From: Chlamydiales bacterium
GTDB taxonomy: Bacteria; Chlamydiota; Chlamydiia; Chlamydiales; VFKH01
Length of the DNA: 53,418 bases
Assembly: GCA_031292375.1 (NCBI GenBank)
Contig: JARLHF010000038.1
Location: forward strand, 1 to 53,418
Reading direction: 5' to 3'
Positions within the stretch are counted from its first letter, which is position 1. Every line of letters starts with the position of its first letter. Position numbers and translations under genes: made by a program. This document shows positions 35,075-44,457 of the stretch, one piece after another. Below the pieces are notes generated by a model. It did no database searches. It was given only the letters and a program-made list of their open reading frames with translations, and was not told where the DNA came from.

Positions 35075-36198
35075 TACTGCATCCCTTCAAAAAGGTCTTG
35101 CTTAAAGTTTGGCAATTTTTTAGGAGGAGGAATTTGAGAGAACAAATCGGGCTCTAAATTAGACTTTGGTTGCGTAAAAAAGATTTCAGAAGAAGATCCC
35201 ATATACGACTTTATCGTTGAAAAAAGAGCTTGCATTCTCTCAAACTCTTTTTGCATGTTTGTAAAATGAGCAAGTTCTCTCTCTAAATCATGGATACATA
35301 CTTGAGAGGTATTATATTTTTCTTGCCATTCGTTAGATTCTTGAAGCGATGTTTTAAATAGCTGCTCTTTTTCTTCAGAAATAGACTTTAATTGTCTACA
35401 CTCTTCCTCTTTTTGCAATATAGCTTCTTGTAAAAGCTGTTCCCTTTTTGCCTGTTCTTTGCTTTGTTGTATTGCCTCTATAAGCCTTTGATGAGCTAGG
35501 TGAATATTTTGCTTAAGCTGATCTTGCTTACTTAAAAGAGCTTGTTTTTCTACCTCAAATTTTTGCAGAAAAGCTTTCTCCTTACTCTGAATTGTAAGAA
35601 TTGTTTCTTGCCTGCTTTTTTGTAAAATAGCTTGAAATTCTACTTTTAGGCGACTAAGCTCATTCTCATGCTTCTGTTTTAGTGACAAAAGATCTTGTTG
35701 TGGATCATGTGTGAGAAAGTTTTGTAAAAGAGCGTGATATTCCTTTGCAAGATGATTGTTTTCCTCTGCATGTAATTCTAAAACCTCATTATAAGAAACT
35801 TCTTCTCTTTTGGGTTCTGGCTCATTTTTTTGCGTGAGTTTATGAGCACGCTGAACCTCTTCTAGATTAGATTTTGTCTTTTTAAGCTCTTTAAGAGCTT
35901 TTTGCAGAACATTTGCAACCTTGCTCTGCTGCTTTTTAAAAAACTGCTTTTGTTGAACGAGAGACGTGGATTTCTTGAGATTAATTTGAGACAAAAGTTC
36001 TTCAACCTCTTGCTTTTTATCTCGCAAAACAAGATTTTCTTCTCTTAGCGTTTGGTTGAGTAGTTTAAGTAAGAGAAGCTCTTCAGTAGCAGAAGAGGTT
36101 TGGGAGCGCAACTGCTGAAGTTCTGAAAAAGTTTGAGATAAAGCATCCCCCAAAGTTTCAATTAAATGATGAGAGGCTTTACTTGTTGTAAGTGTCAT
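35074..36198 (-). CDS. Coiled-coil protein of unknown function upstream of ruvC
   Basis: The 374-residue product is nearly all charged helix with heptad patterns from residue 10 to about 330: repeated KEKAFLQKFEVEKQALL, EKEQLFKTSLQESNEW and similar. It is rich in Lys, Glu and Gln, with no signal peptide or membrane segment, and ends in a Pro-containing tail (FSQIPPPKKLPNFKQDLFEGMQ, split here at SQIPPPKKLPNF). I do not recognise a domain. I recall a hypothetical gene in the same place next to ruvC in Chlamydia, so it may be a conserved lineage protein. It is coupled to ruvC by a one-base overlap. A scaffold or structural role is only a guess. Confidence 0.7.
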   Translation of the reverse strand: MTLTTSKASHHLIETLGDALSQTFSELQQLRSQTSSATEELLLLKLLNQTLREENLVLRDKKQEVEELLSQINLKKSTSLVQQKQFFKKQQSKVANVLQKALKELKKTKSNLEEVQRAHKLTQKNEPEPKREEVSYNEVLELHAEENNHLAKEYHALLQNFLTHDPQQDLLSLKQKHENELSRLKVEFQAILQKSRQETILTIQSKEKAFLQKFEVEKQALLSKQDQLKQNIHLAHQRLIEAIQQSKEQAKREQLLQEAILQKEEECRQLKSISEEKEQLFKTSLQESNEWQEKYNTSQVCIHDLERELAHFTNMQKEFERMQALFSTIKSYMGSSSEIFFTQPKSNLEPDLFSQIPPPKKLPNFKQDLFEGMQ

Positions 36199-36339
36199 TG
36201 CTGTATTCTAATTATCAATTCCTTCTCAATCTTAAAGAAAACCCTTCTTAAAAGGCAATCCCTTCTCAATGAAATAACGTGCTTGCGAAAGTTTACGAAA
36301 TTGGTCTATTATTTCGGTTGTAATTTGAGCTATTTTTGT

Positions 36340-37398
36340 ATGAATATTAAAGATCCAAAAAATATTATTGTTCGCATGCCCAATTGGTTGGGCGACGCTG
36401 TGATGGCAACTCCCATTCTTGAAGATTTGAGGAGACATTTTCCTGGAGCCTTTATTACTGCAATGCTTCAAGAAAATATAGCCCCTCTTTTACAAAAAGA
36501 TCCAAACATCAACGAGCTCTTTGCTTTTTCCAAGCCAAGCGGTTTTCTTAGAAGAATAGGTCAGCGGCAAATCGTTGATAAGCTACAAAGAGGGCATTAC
36601 GATCTTGGGGTTTTGCTTACAAACTCTTTTTCCTCTGCTTGGTGGTTCTGGAGAGGTAATATAAAAGTTCGCATTGGATATGCAAATGATTGGCGCTCAT
36701 TCCTGTTAACACATGTATGTAAGCCTTCTCGAGATAGTGAAGATATACATCTTGTAGATAGATATAAGGGGCTTTATTCCTGTTTAGATTTGCAACATAC
36801 AGCAACTATTCCAAGGCTTTATTTATCTAAAGCTGAAACTGATATGGCAAAAAATACGCTTACAAGACAGGGTTTTAAAAAAGGCATGGTGCTTGTAGGT
36901 ATTAATCCAGGGGCGGCTTTTGGCCCCGCAAAATGTTGGCCTGCAGAGCGCTATCGTATGATAGCAAAGCAATTATTAGAGGATGAAAGTGTATTTGTTG
37001 TCTTTTTTGGAGATAGTAAGAGCTTAGATTTGATAAAATCTATTTCCGCAGGGCTTCCTAAACGGGTATGTAATTTAGCAGGACTTACATCACTAAGAGA
37101 ATTGATGGCGTTAATTGGAGAATGCTCCATCTTTCTTACCAATGACAGTGGTCCCATGCACATAGCTGCAGCCCTACAAACCCCATTACTTGCACTTTTT
37201 GGTTCTACCAATGAAAAAGCAACAGGCCCGTATGGGTTTGGAAAGGTTATTCATAAACATGTTGAATGCTCTCCTTGCTACCTCAGAACATGTCCCATCG
37301 ATTTTCGTTGCATGAATCGTATAGAAGTTGATGAAGTTTATAAGAATTTACAAGAGATGATTGCACGTGCAAAAGAACAAAAATCAAACGCTCCTTGA
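36340..37398 (+). CDS. waaF: Family 9 glycosyltransferase, lipopolysaccharide heptosyltransferase II-like
   Basis: The 352-residue GT-B enzyme matches WaaF-type heptosyltransferases: IIVRMPNWLGDAVMATPIL at the N-terminus, IGYANDWRSFLLTH, the nucleotide-sugar part with VGINPGAAFGPAKCWPAERY, and FLTNDSGPMHIAAALQTPLLALFGST. It would add heptose to the LPS inner core at the cytoplasmic membrane face. Chlamydia LPS carries only Kdo, so a heptosyltransferase suggests either a richer core or another acceptor. A longer frame from 36166 is open, but the ATG at 36340 begins right at the conserved domain. The next gene overlaps its 3' end. Confidence 0.85.
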   Translation: MNIKDPKNIIVRMPNWLGDAVMATPILEDLRRHFPGAFITAMLQENIAPLLQKDPNINELFAFSKPSGFLRRIGQRQIVDKLQRGHYDLGVLLTNSFSSAWWFWRGNIKVRIGYANDWRSFLLTHVCKPSRDSEDIHLVDRYKGLYSCLDLQHTATIPRLYLSKAETDMAKNTLTRQGFKKGMVLVGINPGAAFGPAKCWPAERYRMIAKQLLEDESVFVVFFGDSKSLDLIKSISAGLPKRVCNLAGLTSLRELMALIGECSIFLTNDSGPMHIAAALQTPLLALFGSTNEKATGPYGFGKVIHKHVECSPCYLRTCPIDFRCMNRIEVDEVYKNLQEMIARAKEQKSNAP

Positions 37399-38740
37399 AA
37401 AATTAAAGTACATGCACCAAGAGCATCTTTTGCAATACTTAGAAGATCTTGATGCATCTTATCAAAAGCAATTGACGGAAGAGATCTTATCTCTTCCTGA
37501 GGAAAAAGTTTTAGAGATGCAAAAATGTTTAAAACATCCTTTGCATGAGAGATGCCTTTCCTTTGAGCCTTTTTTAGATTATGTAATTGCAGGTAATGAT
37601 CAATACATTTTAAAGGGTGAAAAAATTTTAAAAGAGGGAAAAGCTGGCTGTTTAATCGTTGCAGGCGGACAAGGCACCCGCCTTGGAATGCCTAAAAATG
37701 CCTCTAAGGGCACTTTCCCTATAACAATTGTCAAGAAAAAAAGCCTTTTTCAATTATTTGCAGAAAAGACAAAGGCTGCAAGCTTATTTGCAGGCAAACA
37801 ATTGCCTATTGCTATTATGACATCTCTTCTTAATCATGACTCTGTCGTAGCTCATTTTAGAGAAAATGATTATTTTGGATTAGATGAAGAGCAAGTCTCA
37901 TTTTTTTCTCAAGAGACCTATCCTTTTCTAGATGACCATGGAAAATTATTTTTAGAGTCTCCTAATCATTTAGCTAAAGGACCTTGTGGAAATGGTTATG
38001 CACTTTCTTGTTTTTATAAAAGTGCGATATGGCAAAAGTGGAAAGAAAAAAATATTTCTTACATCTCTTTTGTTCAAATAGACAATGCTCTTGCAGATCC
38101 TTTTAGTGCAGAATTACTTGGTTTTCACGTAGATCAAAATAATGAAGTGTCCATTAAATGTGCTAAACGGCAAGAAGAAAGTGTTGGCGTGCTTGTTAAG
38201 CAAAATGGACATTGCCGTGTCATTGAATATTTTGAATTTCCAAAAAAAGAGTGGCAAGCTAAGAAAAGTGATGGCTCTTTTTTACATGAATGCGCCAATT
38301 TAAGTCTTTTTTGTTTTGATAGAGATTTTATTGAAAAAGTAACTCTCTACTATTGTATACAAATGCCCTATCATCCTGTTAAAAAGAGTTCAAATAGTTT
38401 TGTTAAGAGAGATGGACAAATTTATCCAATAAAAAAAGAATCATGGAAATTTGAAAAGTTTATCTTTGACTGCCTGCCTTTTGCAAGCCGCATTGGAGCA
38501 ATACTTTTTCCAAGAGAGCACTGTTTTGCTCCCTTGAAAAATTCAGAAGGGTGCGATAGTATCGATACTGTACATGCATTGTTGCAACAAACAGATGTTA
38601 ACGTTTATAAGAAGGTAACAGGCACAACTCCTCCTCAACGAACGTTTGAACTTGCTCAGGAATTTTATTATCCTACAAGTGAATTACTACAGAAATGGAA
38701 GAACAAACCGCTTCCTGATGCTGCTTACATTGAACCTTAA
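37367..38740 (+). CDS. UDP-N-acetylglucosamine/UDP-sugar pyrophosphorylase, eukaryotic type
   Basis: The roughly 457-residue protein is of the UAP1/UDPGP fold: CLIVAGGQGTRLG with the adjoining KGTFPI forms the nucleotide loop, and LAKGPCGNGYALSCF, YISFVQIDNALADP and VIEYFEFP follow the eukaryotic order. It would make UDP-GlcNAc or UDP-glucose from UTP. Chlamydiae have such a eukaryote-like enzyme next to gpsA, as here. The start is uncertain: the conserved helix LLEKLKYMHQEHLL aligns with the UAP1 N-terminus, so I use the GTG at 37367. TTG at 37361 and ATG at 37412 are alternatives. It overlaps the heptosyltransferase by about 32 bases. Confidence 0.88.
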   Translation: MQKNKNQTLLEKLKYMHQEHLLQYLEDLDASYQKQLTEEILSLPEEKVLEMQKCLKHPLHERCLSFEPFLDYVIAGNDQYILKGEKILKEGKAGCLIVAGGQGTRLGMPKNASKGTFPITIVKKKSLFQLFAEKTKAASLFAGKQLPIAIMTSLLNHDSVVAHFRENDYFGLDEEQVSFFSQETYPFLDDHGKLFLESPNHLAKGPCGNGYALSCFYKSAIWQKWKEKNISYISFVQIDNALADPFSAELLGFHVDQNNEVSIKCAKRQEESVGVLVKQNGHCRVIEYFEFPKKEWQAKKSDGSFLHECANLSLFCFDRDFIEKVTLYYCIQMPYHPVKKSSNSFVKRDGQIYPIKKESWKFEKFIFDCLPFASRIGAILFPREHCFAPLKNSEGCDSIDTVHALLQQTDVNVYKKVTGTTPPQRTFELAQEFYYPTSELLQKWKNKPLPDAAYIEP

Positions 38741-38773
38741 ACTTAGATAAAAAATCTAAAAGAATTATTTGAT

Positions 38774-39772
38774 ATGAAAATTGGATATTTAGGAGCTGGA
38801 ACTTGGGGATTTTGTTTAGCCTCACTTCTTGCAAGCAAAGGATTTGAATGTGTCGTATGGGCTCGAGATAAAGACCTTGTAAAGACATTACAAGAGACAA
38901 AAGAACACCCAGACCTTCCTGGACATATAGCAAAAGGAGATATTAGGTTTACAAATAACTTAGAAGAAGCTCTTCTTGGGATTGATTTATTAGTTGAATC
39001 TGTAACATCCGCTGGGATTCGCCCTGTTTTTCAGCAAGTAAAAAATATAGGAATTCCCTATTGTCCCATTGTTTTAACATCGAAGGGAATTGAACAAAAT
39101 ACAGAGCTTTTGCTCTCAGACGTTATTGTAGAGATTTTAGGTACAGATTATGCTCGATTAATTGGTTGTTTAAGCGGACCTAGCCACGCTGAAGAAGTCG
39201 TACAGAGCCTTCCAACTTCTGTAGTTGCAGCAAGTCATGATAGTGAAGTAGCTCATACGATAAGAGATGCCTTTGTAACGCATACATTTAGAGTATATCC
39301 TAATACAGACTTAAGTGGGGTGCAGTTTGGTGGTGCCATGAAGAATATTATGGCTATAGCTTGTGGAATTTCTGATGGCCTTGGATTTGGAGATAATACA
39401 AAAGCGGCTCTAATGACAAGAGGATTACATGAAATACGCAAGCTTTCTGTGACAAAGGGATGTAGGCCAGAAACATTGAATGGTCTTGCTGGTATGGGAG
39501 ATCTTTGTGTTACTTGTCTTTCAACGCATAGTAGAAATTATCGTTTTGGTCGTTTAATAGCGGAGGGCTGCTCTGCAGCTGATGCAAAAAAACGTATTGG
39601 GGTTGCTGTTGAAGGAATGTATACATGTGTTTCTGCAAGACAGCTTGGTATGCATCATCGTATTGATTTGCCCATAACGGATGCTGTATATCAAATTTTA
39701 TATGAGAACATGCTTCCTTCTAAAGCTGTGAAGGAATTATTAACACGTTCTATCAAAGAGGAACATCTTTAA
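38774..39772 (+). CDS. gpsA: Glycerol-3-phosphate dehydrogenase [NAD(P)+]
   Basis: The 332-residue enzyme reduces dihydroxyacetone phosphate to sn-glycerol 3-phosphate for phospholipid synthesis. The N-terminal Rossmann loop is LGAGTWGFCLASLLA. GCLSGPSHAEEV, GVQFGGAMKNIMAIACGISDGLGFGDNTKAALMTRGL (split in the protein at GGAMKNI) and the catalytic Lys in GGAMKN are present, with TGLAGMGDL-like NGLAGMGDLCVTC and NYRFGRLIAEG near the end. It lies 33 bases after the pyrophosphorylase and one base before nnr. Confidence 0.97.
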   Translation: MKIGYLGAGTWGFCLASLLASKGFECVVWARDKDLVKTLQETKEHPDLPGHIAKGDIRFTNNLEEALLGIDLLVESVTSAGIRPVFQQVKNIGIPYCPIVLTSKGIEQNTELLLSDVIVEILGTDYARLIGCLSGPSHAEEVVQSLPTSVVAASHDSEVAHTIRDAFVTHTFRVYPNTDLSGVQFGGAMKNIMAIACGISDGLGFGDNTKAALMTRGLHEIRKLSVTKGCRPETLNGLAGMGDLCVTCLSTHSRNYRFGRLIAEGCSAADAKKRIGVAVEGMYTCVSARQLGMHHRIDLPITDAVYQILYENMLPSKAVKELLTRSIKEEHL

Positions 39773-39773
39773 A

Positions 39774-41288
39774 ATGAAAGTTGTTAATGCAAAGGAAATG
39801 GCTCGCATAGAGAAAATTGCCTTTGAAAGAGGTGCGAGTGATTTGCAGTTTATGGAAGAAGCTGGAAAGGGTGTGTCCATTGCCATTCAAAAGCTCTATC
39901 CAAAAGTAGATAATATCTTTGTTCTTGCAGGAAAAGGTAATAATGCAGGTGATGCTTATGTTGCTGCAAGATGGCTTTTAAAGCACTATTCTATTACAGT
40001 TTTTCAGTTAGTTGAATTAAGTGAATGTAGTCCTTTATGTCAGCTACAGGCTAAAAAGTTTGTTGAAGCAGGCGGTATTATTCAATTTGTTTTAGACAAA
40101 CAAAAGCTTGTTTTTTCACCAGGGGGAATTATTCTCGATGGAATTTTTGGAACAGGCTTTCAAGGAAGAGTTAAAGGGCTTTTTGAGGATGCTATTTCTC
40201 TTGCAAACACTTCTTCTTTGCCCATTGTTGCAATAGATATACCTTCTGGATTGAATGGGAGTACAGGAATTGTAGAATCTGTTGCTATTTGTGCGACGTG
40301 GACTTTATTTTTAGAGCTTCCAAAGACTGGTTTTTTTATTCAGCAAGGTTTTGATCATATAGGCTCTCTTTATCCCATCTCATTTTCTCTTGATAAATCA
40401 ATAATTGAGCTTGCAGAAGAAGATTTTATTTTAGAAGAGGATGCATTTATTGCATCCATGCTACCAAAGATCAAAAGAACAAGACATAAATATCAAAGTG
40501 GTTTTGTAGTGGGTTTGACAGGATCTTTTGGTATGCCAGGAGCTGCTATTTTGTCAGGGCTCTCCTCTTTAAGAGCAGGCTCGGGCATTGTAAAGATCTT
40601 ATGCCCTTTGGGAATGGATCAGGAGCTGTCTGCAGCTCCTCCAGAGTTGATACGTTTTTATTATAAAGAATCTGACTCATCAGAAGAGGTGTTGCAGATG
40701 ATGCATAAAGCAACAGCCGTTTATTTGGGCCCTGGTATTGGCAAGAGTATTCTTACAAAAGAATTGCTTAAAACGATTCTCTCTAAATTAAAAACGCATG
40801 CTGTCATCGATGCAGATGCTCTGAATATTATTGCAGAGGATGAGTCGATAAAAATTCCTCAAGAGAGCATTTTAACGCCCCATAAACAGGAGATGGATCG
40901 ATTACTTGGTAAAGCCCTTCCTGGGGTAGTAGATGAGGAATACATTTCTTTATGCCAAAATTTTTGTAATAAAAAAAATATTATCCTTGTTTTAAAGGGC
41001 GCGCCTACATTTATTTTCCAAAAGGATTTAAAACCTCATCTTTCCATTAAAGGTGATCCTGGAATGGCAACAGCAGGAACGGGTGATGTATTGACAGGTA
41101 TTATTTCAGCCTTTCTTGCAGCAGGGCTAAAGCCTTTTCATGCTGCTTTACTTGGAACTTTTGTACATGGAATGAGTGGTGAAATCGCAGCTTTTGAAAA
41201 CACCTCTTATTCTATGATTGCACATGATCTGATCCAAGCACTTCCTCAAACTTTTAAAAAGTTGCTTAATATTAAGGAAATTTTCTAA
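39774..41288 (+). CDS. nnr: Bifunctional NAD(P)H-hydrate repair enzyme (epimerase and ADP/ATP-dependent dehydratase)
   Basis: The 504-residue protein fuses an NAD(P)HX epimerase (about 1-210; VLAGKGNNAGDAYVAARWL, DGIFGTGFQG, AIDIPSGLNGSTG) with a ribokinase-like dehydratase (about 225-504; GFVVGLTGSFGMPGAAILS, YLGPGIGKS, AVIDADALNII, TPHKQEMDRLLG, and the nucleotide-binding GDPGMATAGTGDVLTG). It repairs damaged NADHX/NADPHX. The start is one base after the gpsA stop, so the genes are probably co-translated. Confidence 0.95.
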   Translation: MKVVNAKEMARIEKIAFERGASDLQFMEEAGKGVSIAIQKLYPKVDNIFVLAGKGNNAGDAYVAARWLLKHYSITVFQLVELSECSPLCQLQAKKFVEAGGIIQFVLDKQKLVFSPGGIILDGIFGTGFQGRVKGLFEDAISLANTSSLPIVAIDIPSGLNGSTGIVESVAICATWTLFLELPKTGFFIQQGFDHIGSLYPISFSLDKSIIELAEEDFILEEDAFIASMLPKIKRTRHKYQSGFVVGLTGSFGMPGAAILSGLSSLRAGSGIVKILCPLGMDQELSAAPPELIRFYYKESDSSEEVLQMMHKATAVYLGPGIGKSILTKELLKTILSKLKTHAVIDADALNIIAEDESIKIPQESILTPHKQEMDRLLGKALPGVVDEEYISLCQNFCNKKNIILVLKGAPTFIFQKDLKPHLSIKGDPGMATAGTGDVLTGIISAFLAAGLKPFHAALLGTFVHGMSGEIAAFENTSYSMIAHDLIQALPQTFKKLLNIKEIF

Positions 41289-41323
41289 GATTCGAAGAAA
41301 TTTGAATTTTAAGATGATCCCTT

Positions 41324-41884
41324 ATGAGCGATAGACCTTTAGAATGCGTTGAATGCAAAAAACCAATAAAAGTATGCTACACAGAAATTATTGGTGATAC
41401 AATTGTCAAGACCAGTATGTGTGCAGATTGTCCTGAATTACAAAGAAGACTCCATGGCATTCCTGCAACAACTCAATTAGAGCAAATATCTGGTCGTGCA
41501 GGCCTTTGTTGCGGAAGCTGCGGGACTACGTTAGATGCAATTAAGCAAGGAGCTCCTCTTGGTTGTAGCGAATGTTATGAAGTTTTTGGCGATGTGATAG
41601 CAGCTGATTTAATAATAAGCAAAGCTTATCAAAGAGAGCCCCTAAAAGATAGGAAAAGCAAGCTGATTCATTTGGGCAGGTCTCCTGGAGAGACCGGCAA
41701 ACTAAATCCAGCCCTTCGTTTGCTTGCATTGAATGATGCACTTACTGAAACACTTACTCGGGAAGATTATGAGCAGGCAGCACTACTTCGAGATCAAATT
41801 AAAGAATTAACAGAAAAGAGTGATTCAGAAAAAAAAGATGTAGATAAGCAGAGCATGGAGAAGAAGGATAATGGAACAAAGTAA
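41324..41884 (+). CDS. mcsA: McsA-like zinc-finger/UVR-domain protein
   Basis: The 186-residue protein has two zinc-binding CxxC pairs (CVECKKP...CADC and CGSCGTT...CSECY), a linker, and a C-terminal UVR motif (LNDALTETLTREDYEQAALLRDQIKEL), the layout of McsA. In Firmicutes McsA activates the protein-arginine kinase McsB for ClpCP degradation. In chlamydiae a similar pair exists and the targets are unknown. It ends in a charged tail and overlaps mcsB by 14 bases. Confidence 0.88.
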   Translation: MSDRPLECVECKKPIKVCYTEIIGDTIVKTSMCADCPELQRRLHGIPATTQLEQISGRAGLCCGSCGTTLDAIKQGAPLGCSECYEVFGDVIAADLIISKAYQREPLKDRKSKLIHLGRSPGETGKLNPALRLLALNDALTETLTREDYEQAALLRDQIKELTEKSDSEKKDVDKQSMEKKDNGTK

Positions 41885-42932
41885 ACTTATTCCAATTCTT
41901 CAAACACCTCCTTGGAAGAACAATCCTAATTCGATCTGGATTGCGACGAACTTAAAAATATATAGGAATGTAAACAAATATTTATTTCCTGGAAAATTAG
42001 ACCGTGAGCGTCAAAGACAGCTTTCTAACATTTTACAAAGCGCCGTCATATCATTAAAGGCTCTCAACAATCCAAGCCATATTTTTGCCAAAGAACTCTC
42101 TGCAGCAGAAAAACATTTTTTATTTGAGCATTTTCTTGGTGTAGAAAGCTTTCATGAAGCCCACGGGGAAGAGGCTTTTGTTATTGATAATTCTGGAGGT
42201 TTTCTTGCTCTCATCAATGTAAAAGATCATTTGCAACTGCAAGTTACAGATTATAAAACAGAGATTGAAAATGCATGGGACTTCCTTGTAAAGATAGAAA
42301 CAGAGATTGGAAAAAGTATTGATTATTCATTTTCATCTCGTTTTGGTTTTTTGACATCCTCACCCAAACATTGTGGTACAGCATTTATTGGAACTGCGTA
42401 TTTACACGTACCCCTCCTAGTTCATACAAACCATTTATCTACTTTTCTGGAGAATGAACTCAATGAAATGATTGAAGCCGCAAGCCTGCAAGGCGATTTA
42501 ACAGAGCTTATTGGAGATTTATTAACGCTGCATAATAAAGTAACAATTGGCATATCAGAAGAAGAGATTGTAAAAATGCTGCGTATTACAGCAACGAAGT
42601 TAATGATGGCAGAAAAAAGTGCTCGTACTACATTAAAGGGGCATGAAGAATCATTAATTAAGAATAAGGTTAGCAGAGCTTATGGCCTACTTGTGCATTC
42701 TTATCAAATTGAGACTGTCGAAGCATTAAATGCTTTGAGCCTCTGTAAGCTCGCAGTAGATCTGCAATGGTTAAAAGGAATTGATCACACATTACTCAAC
42801 GAACTATTTTTTAGTTGCCGCATGGGACATTTGATGAGTATCTACCCAGATGTTTTAGATCCAGAAGATTTTTCTAAAAAGCGTGCAGAAATTATTCACA
42901 AGGCCTTTAAAGACACAAATCTACTTGTCTAA
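41871..42932 (+). CDS. mcsB: McsB-like protein-arginine kinase homologue, probably degenerate
   Basis: The 353-residue protein has the fold pattern of phosphagen/protein-arginine kinases: NP..IWIATNLKIYRNVNKYLFP at the start, INVKDHLQLQ in the middle, GFLTSSPKHCGTAFIGTAYLHVPLL, and AEKSARTTL near the C-terminal third. Set beside B. subtilis McsB from memory, the SSRIRLAR arginines, NEEDH glutamates, the Cys of TSCPTN and the Arg of GLRAS are replaced (ATNLKIYR, NVKDH, TSSPKH, AFIGT). Catalytic activity is therefore doubtful. The McsA partner overlaps its start by 14 bases. A scaffold or binding role for phosphoarginine or Clp adaptors is possible. Confidence 0.85.
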   Translation: MEQSKLIPILQTPPWKNNPNSIWIATNLKIYRNVNKYLFPGKLDRERQRQLSNILQSAVISLKALNNPSHIFAKELSAAEKHFLFEHFLGVESFHEAHGEEAFVIDNSGGFLALINVKDHLQLQVTDYKTEIENAWDFLVKIETEIGKSIDYSFSSRFGFLTSSPKHCGTAFIGTAYLHVPLLVHTNHLSTFLENELNEMIEAASLQGDLTELIGDLLTLHNKVTIGISEEEIVKMLRITATKLMMAEKSARTTLKGHEESLIKNKVSRAYGLLVHSYQIETVEALNALSLCKLAVDLQWLKGIDHTLLNELFFSCRMGHLMSIYPDVLDPEDFSKKRAEIIHKAFKDTNLLV

Positions 42933-42935
42933 TCC

Positions 42936-44270
42936 TTAGGAAGCAGCCTTTTCTAAAATAAAAGTTCCTTGGATCTTTGCTTCGAGCTTTAAGCTAAATT
43001 CTTCTCGAATTCTGCGCATCTCTTCATCCAAAACACAGCCACTAGGACACAAGGAGGCCATTGTCCAAGTTAAGGCAATTGTTTTAGGATCGATGGCAAC
43101 AACTTGCTCATGGGAATGAAAGACTGTTTGGCCAACTGCTGGGCTATCTTGCGTGTAAATTACAACCTCGCACTCAGGATGAGCATCTTTTAATACCTCT
43201 ACAAGAGCTCTTCTTACGATAAAAATGTCGTCGATTTCTTCCTGAGTAAGATTATAAACCTTTTCAGTATGCCTATTGGGAAGTATCAAAAAAGCAGAAC
43301 CTGCCTTTGGGCTTTTACGCATATTATAAAAAACAGAAACTCCGTTATGCCGATAAACTAATTGACGCTCAACAATAGTAGGCTCACAAAAAGCACATAT
43401 AGCAGATGTGACTGCTTTGACTGTCTCTGGCACCTCTATTGATATTTTTTCTTCAAAAAAAATCTCTTCTTTTACAACACCTCCTCTATCTTCTAGAAGC
43501 TCAATTAGGTGGCGGTATAATACTTTTTCCGCTTCTAACTGGTAAGACTCATGTCTAGAATAGGGAAAAGTAAGCCTTGTAGAGGCTTCATCAACGGGTT
43601 CATGCTCTTGTTGAAAAGCTAATTTCCAAAAATCTACTTGCTCAAGAACTTCGTCTCTTGTGATTCCATAAGTAAGTGGTGATAGATTAGCTGATCGAAA
43701 AAGAACCTGGCGATTACAACCCACCTTATCTACGGTATGTTTTATTCCACCAAAACCTGGTAAATGAGGGATAACTTCTATAACATAGCGATTTAAATGT
43801 CCCTCTTGAGGTGTGTCAAACTGAGCCACAACAAAGCCTTGAATTTGCTTAACCTGATAAATTTCTGTAATTTTTTTAATTGTTGCAAAAAGTTCCGCAT
43901 TTTCTTCTTTACTAACGCTAGCAACGCCTCTTATATCAAAGCGCTCGAGTGCAATTGCCAGATGGTGCGGCACACGTGGAGTTTCTGGAAAGAAAACAGT
44001 GAGTGTTTTCCCCTTAAAAACTTCCGTTTCTAAAAGATTGCCTACTGGCCCTCGTCGCAAAGGAAGTACCTTCCTTTGAGCTAACGTCGCATCGCATTCA
44101 AACTTTAAAGGGATCTTTGACAAAGAAATACGCTGTGTTACTTCATCTAAGTCTAAAGGCTGCAAAGCCTGTACTAAAGCCTCAGGAGATTGAAAAAAAA
44201 TTACATGAGCACTAGTTGTTCCTTGAACCGACATAAAAACTCCCAATAGAAATCTTAAAAAATAATGCAT
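42936..44270 (-). CDS. Exported HIT-like protein with altered histidine triad
   Basis: The 444-residue product has an N-terminal signal peptide (YFLRFLLGVFMSVQGTTSA|HV) and a C-terminal HIT-type domain (about 275-420): CAFCEP, FYNMRKSPKAGSAFLILPNRHTEKVYNL, and the triad position VFHSHEQVVAI, where HxHxHxx reads H-S-H-E-Q. HIT proteins are cytosolic nucleotide hydrolases or transferases, so export and loss of the third His are unusual. The N-terminal half has a weak second HIT-like segment (HHLAIALERFDIRGVASV...EGHLNRYVIEVIPH). Function unknown. A GTG at 44273 is open, but I take the ATG at 44270. It is convergent with mcsB, 3 bases apart. Confidence 0.72.
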   Translation of the reverse strand: MHYFLRFLLGVFMSVQGTTSAHVIFFQSPEALVQALQPLDLDEVTQRISLSKIPLKFECDATLAQRKVLPLRRGPVGNLLETEVFKGKTLTVFFPETPRVPHHLAIALERFDIRGVASVSKEENAELFATIKKITEIYQVKQIQGFVVAQFDTPQEGHLNRYVIEVIPHLPGFGGIKHTVDKVGCNRQVLFRSANLSPLTYGITRDEVLEQVDFWKLAFQQEHEPVDEASTRLTFPYSRHESYQLEAEKVLYRHLIELLEDRGGVVKEEIFFEEKISIEVPETVKAVTSAICAFCEPTIVERQLVYRHNGVSVFYNMRKSPKAGSAFLILPNRHTEKVYNLTQEEIDDIFIVRRALVEVLKDAHPECEVVIYTQDSPAVGQTVFHSHEQVVAIDPKTIALTWTMASLCPSGCVLDEEMRRIREEFSLKLEAKIQGTFILEKAAS

Positions 44271-44457
44271 CACTTAATTGAAGATGCCATAAAAGTTCTC
44301 CGATTTTTGCTCAGAGAGTGTAAAACGAAACTTCCAACTCTTCAAGTAAAATAATTTGTATCGAGAAGCCCCTATTGTGTTAAGATCTTGTTGTGCTTTT
44401 TTTAAAATCCTGCTAGTTTCCAATGCTTTATATTTTCTATAAAACTCAAAGAGCCTC

